Of a DNA stretch of 5,506 nucleotides, positions 4,278-5,506 are shown piece after piece. The stretch lies in assembly GCA_947447385.1 (NCBI GenBank), contig CANFKN010000096.1:1-5506 (forward strand), in the 5' to 3' direction. Both the position numbers and the translations under genes were made by a program. Position 1 is the first letter of the stretch. Every line of letters begins with the position of its first letter. The notes under the pieces were generated by a model. That model worked only from the letters and a program-made list of their open reading frames with translations. It was not told the origin of the DNA and did not search any database. This DNA comes from Microbacteriaceae bacterium. GTDB lineage: Bacteria; Actinomycetota; Actinomycetes; Actinomycetales; Microbacteriaceae.

Positions 4278-5506
4278 AACACCACCCAATCACAGTGCCC
4301 ACGCTCGCAGACTTTGCGGCTGCGCGCGAGATTTTGGGCGATGTAGTGCTCGAGACTCCCGTTTTGCACAACTATTTTTTGAGTGATCTCACAGGTCAAG
4401 ACGTCTATTTGAAGTGTGAAAACCTCCAGCGCACTGGTGCTTATAAGGTTCGCGGCGCTTTCAACCGCATGAGCAAGTTGAATGCTGAAGAGCGCGCCAA
4501 AGGTGTCATCGCTGCTTCGGCTGGCAACCACGCGCAGGGCGTTGCCCTTGCCGCGAGCAAACTCGGCATCAAAGCAACCATCTTTATGCCAACTGGTGCT
4601 TCGCTGCCGAAGGTTCAGGCAACTCGTGGTTATGGTGCCGAAGTTGTTCTAGTTGGCGCTAACTTTGCTGAGGCCTATAGGGCTTCGCAGGAGTTTGCCA
4701 AAGAGACCGGCGCGGTTTTCATTCCGCCGTTTGACAACATCGATGTCATTATCGGCCAGGGCACTGTTGGTCTTGAGATCATGGAGCAGGTCGATGACGT
4801 GAAGGTCATCGTGGTCGCCATCGGCGGCGGTGGCTTAGCCGCCGGCGTTGCTGTCGCAGCAAAACTTCGTGCAGCCGAGCAGGGTCGCAAGATTAAGGTC
4901 ATCGGTGTTCAGAGCGAACACGCAGCCGCTTACCCACCGTCGTTGAAGGCTGGCGAGCTTGTTGAGATTCACACCACTCCAACCATTGCCGACGGCATCG
5001 CCGTTTCAAAGCCTGGGCGAATTCCGTTTGAGCTAATCAAGCAGCACCTCGACGACGTGGTTACAGTTTCTGAGAACGAGATTGCGAAGGCAATCTTGAT
5101 GTTGCTCGAGCGTTCAAAGCAGGTCGTTGAACCTGCCGGTGCTGTGAGCGTTGCAGCGATTCTTGCCAAGAAAATCAAGCCAAAGGGTCGCACGGTTGCT
5201 GTGCTGTCAGGTGGCAACATGGACCCTCTATTGATGCTTCGAGTGGTTCGCCACGGTTTGGCAGCCAGCGAGCGCTTCACCGATATCTCGATCATGTTGC
5301 CTGACCGCCCAGGTCAGTTGGCGCGGACCGCAGAAGTTATTGCGGGGGCAAACGCCAACGTCGTTGAAGTTCTTCACACTCGCTCAGGCGATGGTTTGCA
5401 GATTAGCGAAGTTGAGCTAAAAGTTAGCGTTGAGACCTCTGGTCACGACCACCGCATGCAGGTTGTGAAAGCGCTCAAAGAGGCCGGCCTCAAGCCGCAA
5501 CTCGCC
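4271..5506 (+). CDS. ilvA: Threonine dehydratase (threonine ammonia-lyase) with C-terminal ACT domain, 3' end outside window
   Basis: The frame stays open from the ATG to the last base, 412 codons with no stop. The product is a PLP enzyme of the serine/threonine dehydratase fold. K59 in TGAYKVRGA is the Schiff-base lysine; SAGNHAQG (83-90) is the substrate loop; GGGGL (185-189) holds the PLP phosphate; TIADGIAV and SGGN (313-316) are further family marks. An ACT-like regulatory domain starts near residue 337 (DISIMLPDRPGQLA). This matches the medium-length form of about 400-436 residues with a single regulatory domain, so little is probably missing. Known role: threonine to 2-oxobutanoate and ammonia, the first step of isoleucine synthesis; ACT domains usually bind an amino acid, here perhaps isoleucine or valine. 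A catabolic (TdcB-like) enzyme would normally lack the ACT domain. It is transcribed divergently from ycaQ across a 68-bp gap. Confidence 0.94.
   Translation, partial: MSQHHPITVPTLADFAAAREILGDVVLETPVLHNYFLSDLTGQDVYLKCENLQRTGAYKVRGAFNRMSKLNAEERAKGVIAASAGNHAQGVALAASKLGIKATIFMPTGASLPKVQATRGYGAEVVLVGANFAEAYRASQEFAKETGAVFIPPFDNIDVIIGQGTVGLEIMEQVDDVKVIVVAIGGGGLAAGVAVAAKLRAAEQGRKIKVIGVQSEHAAAYPPSLKAGELVEIHTTPTIADGIAVSKPGRIPFELIKQHLDDVVTVSENEIAKAILMLLERSKQVVEPAGAVSVAAILAKKIKPKGRTVAVLSGGNMDPLLMLRVVRHGLAASERFTDISIMLPDRPGQLARTAEVIAGANANVVEVLHTRSGDGLQISEVELKVSVETSGHDHRMQVVKALKEAGLKPQLA

Noticed and set aside
4675..5295. Minus-strand ORFs of 75 and 108 codons opposite ilvA
   Set aside because: They lie antisense to conserved PLP-enzyme sequence, with Ser/Thr/Ala-rich composition typical of shadows.

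Overview
The window looks like ordinary chromosomal housekeeping sequence from a Gram-positive actinobacterium. GC content is moderate by eye. The tRNA has an encoded CCA, the terminators are compact intrinsic hairpins, and the Shine-Dalgarno sites are clear. Protein style fits the Microbacteriaceae or related small-genome aquatic Actinomycetota. That placement is an inference from familiarity with such proteins; no database was searched.

Left part (1-1073, + strand): the C-terminal 312 residues of a type II NADH dehydrogenase-like flavoprotein, open at the left edge. It ends in a strong intrinsic terminator. Six bases after the terminator hairpin lies a tRNA with anticodon UAA (reads the leucine codon UUA). 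Its variable loop is only 5 nt, although bacterial leucine tRNAs normally carry a long variable arm. A perfect DnaA-box sequence follows the tRNA directly.

Middle (1196-2746, + strand): a membrane-anchored LemA-family protein followed 60 bp later by an HtpX-like M48 zinc metalloprotease. This is a recurrent bacterial pairing, probably concerned with envelope or membrane-protein quality control. A hairpin sits in the gap. After htpX comes a compact structured region: a hairpin over the stop codon, a 14-nt palindromic unit repeated almost three times, and a strong terminator.

Right part: a minus-strand gene (2847-4202), convergent with htpX, for a YcaQ/AlkX-type winged-helix DNA glycosylase of the HTH_42 family, with the QID active-site motif intact. 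Divergent from it, across a 68-bp gap holding two abutting candidate promoters, is an ACT-domain threonine dehydratase (ilvA). That gene runs off the right edge at codon 412.

The genes do not form one pathway. They are respiration, tRNA, envelope proteolysis, DNA repair and isoleucine synthesis units side by side. I saw no mobile element, CRISPR array, phage gene or obviously new multi-gene system. The items most worth a second look are the short-armed UAA tRNA and the repeat/hairpin cluster after htpX.
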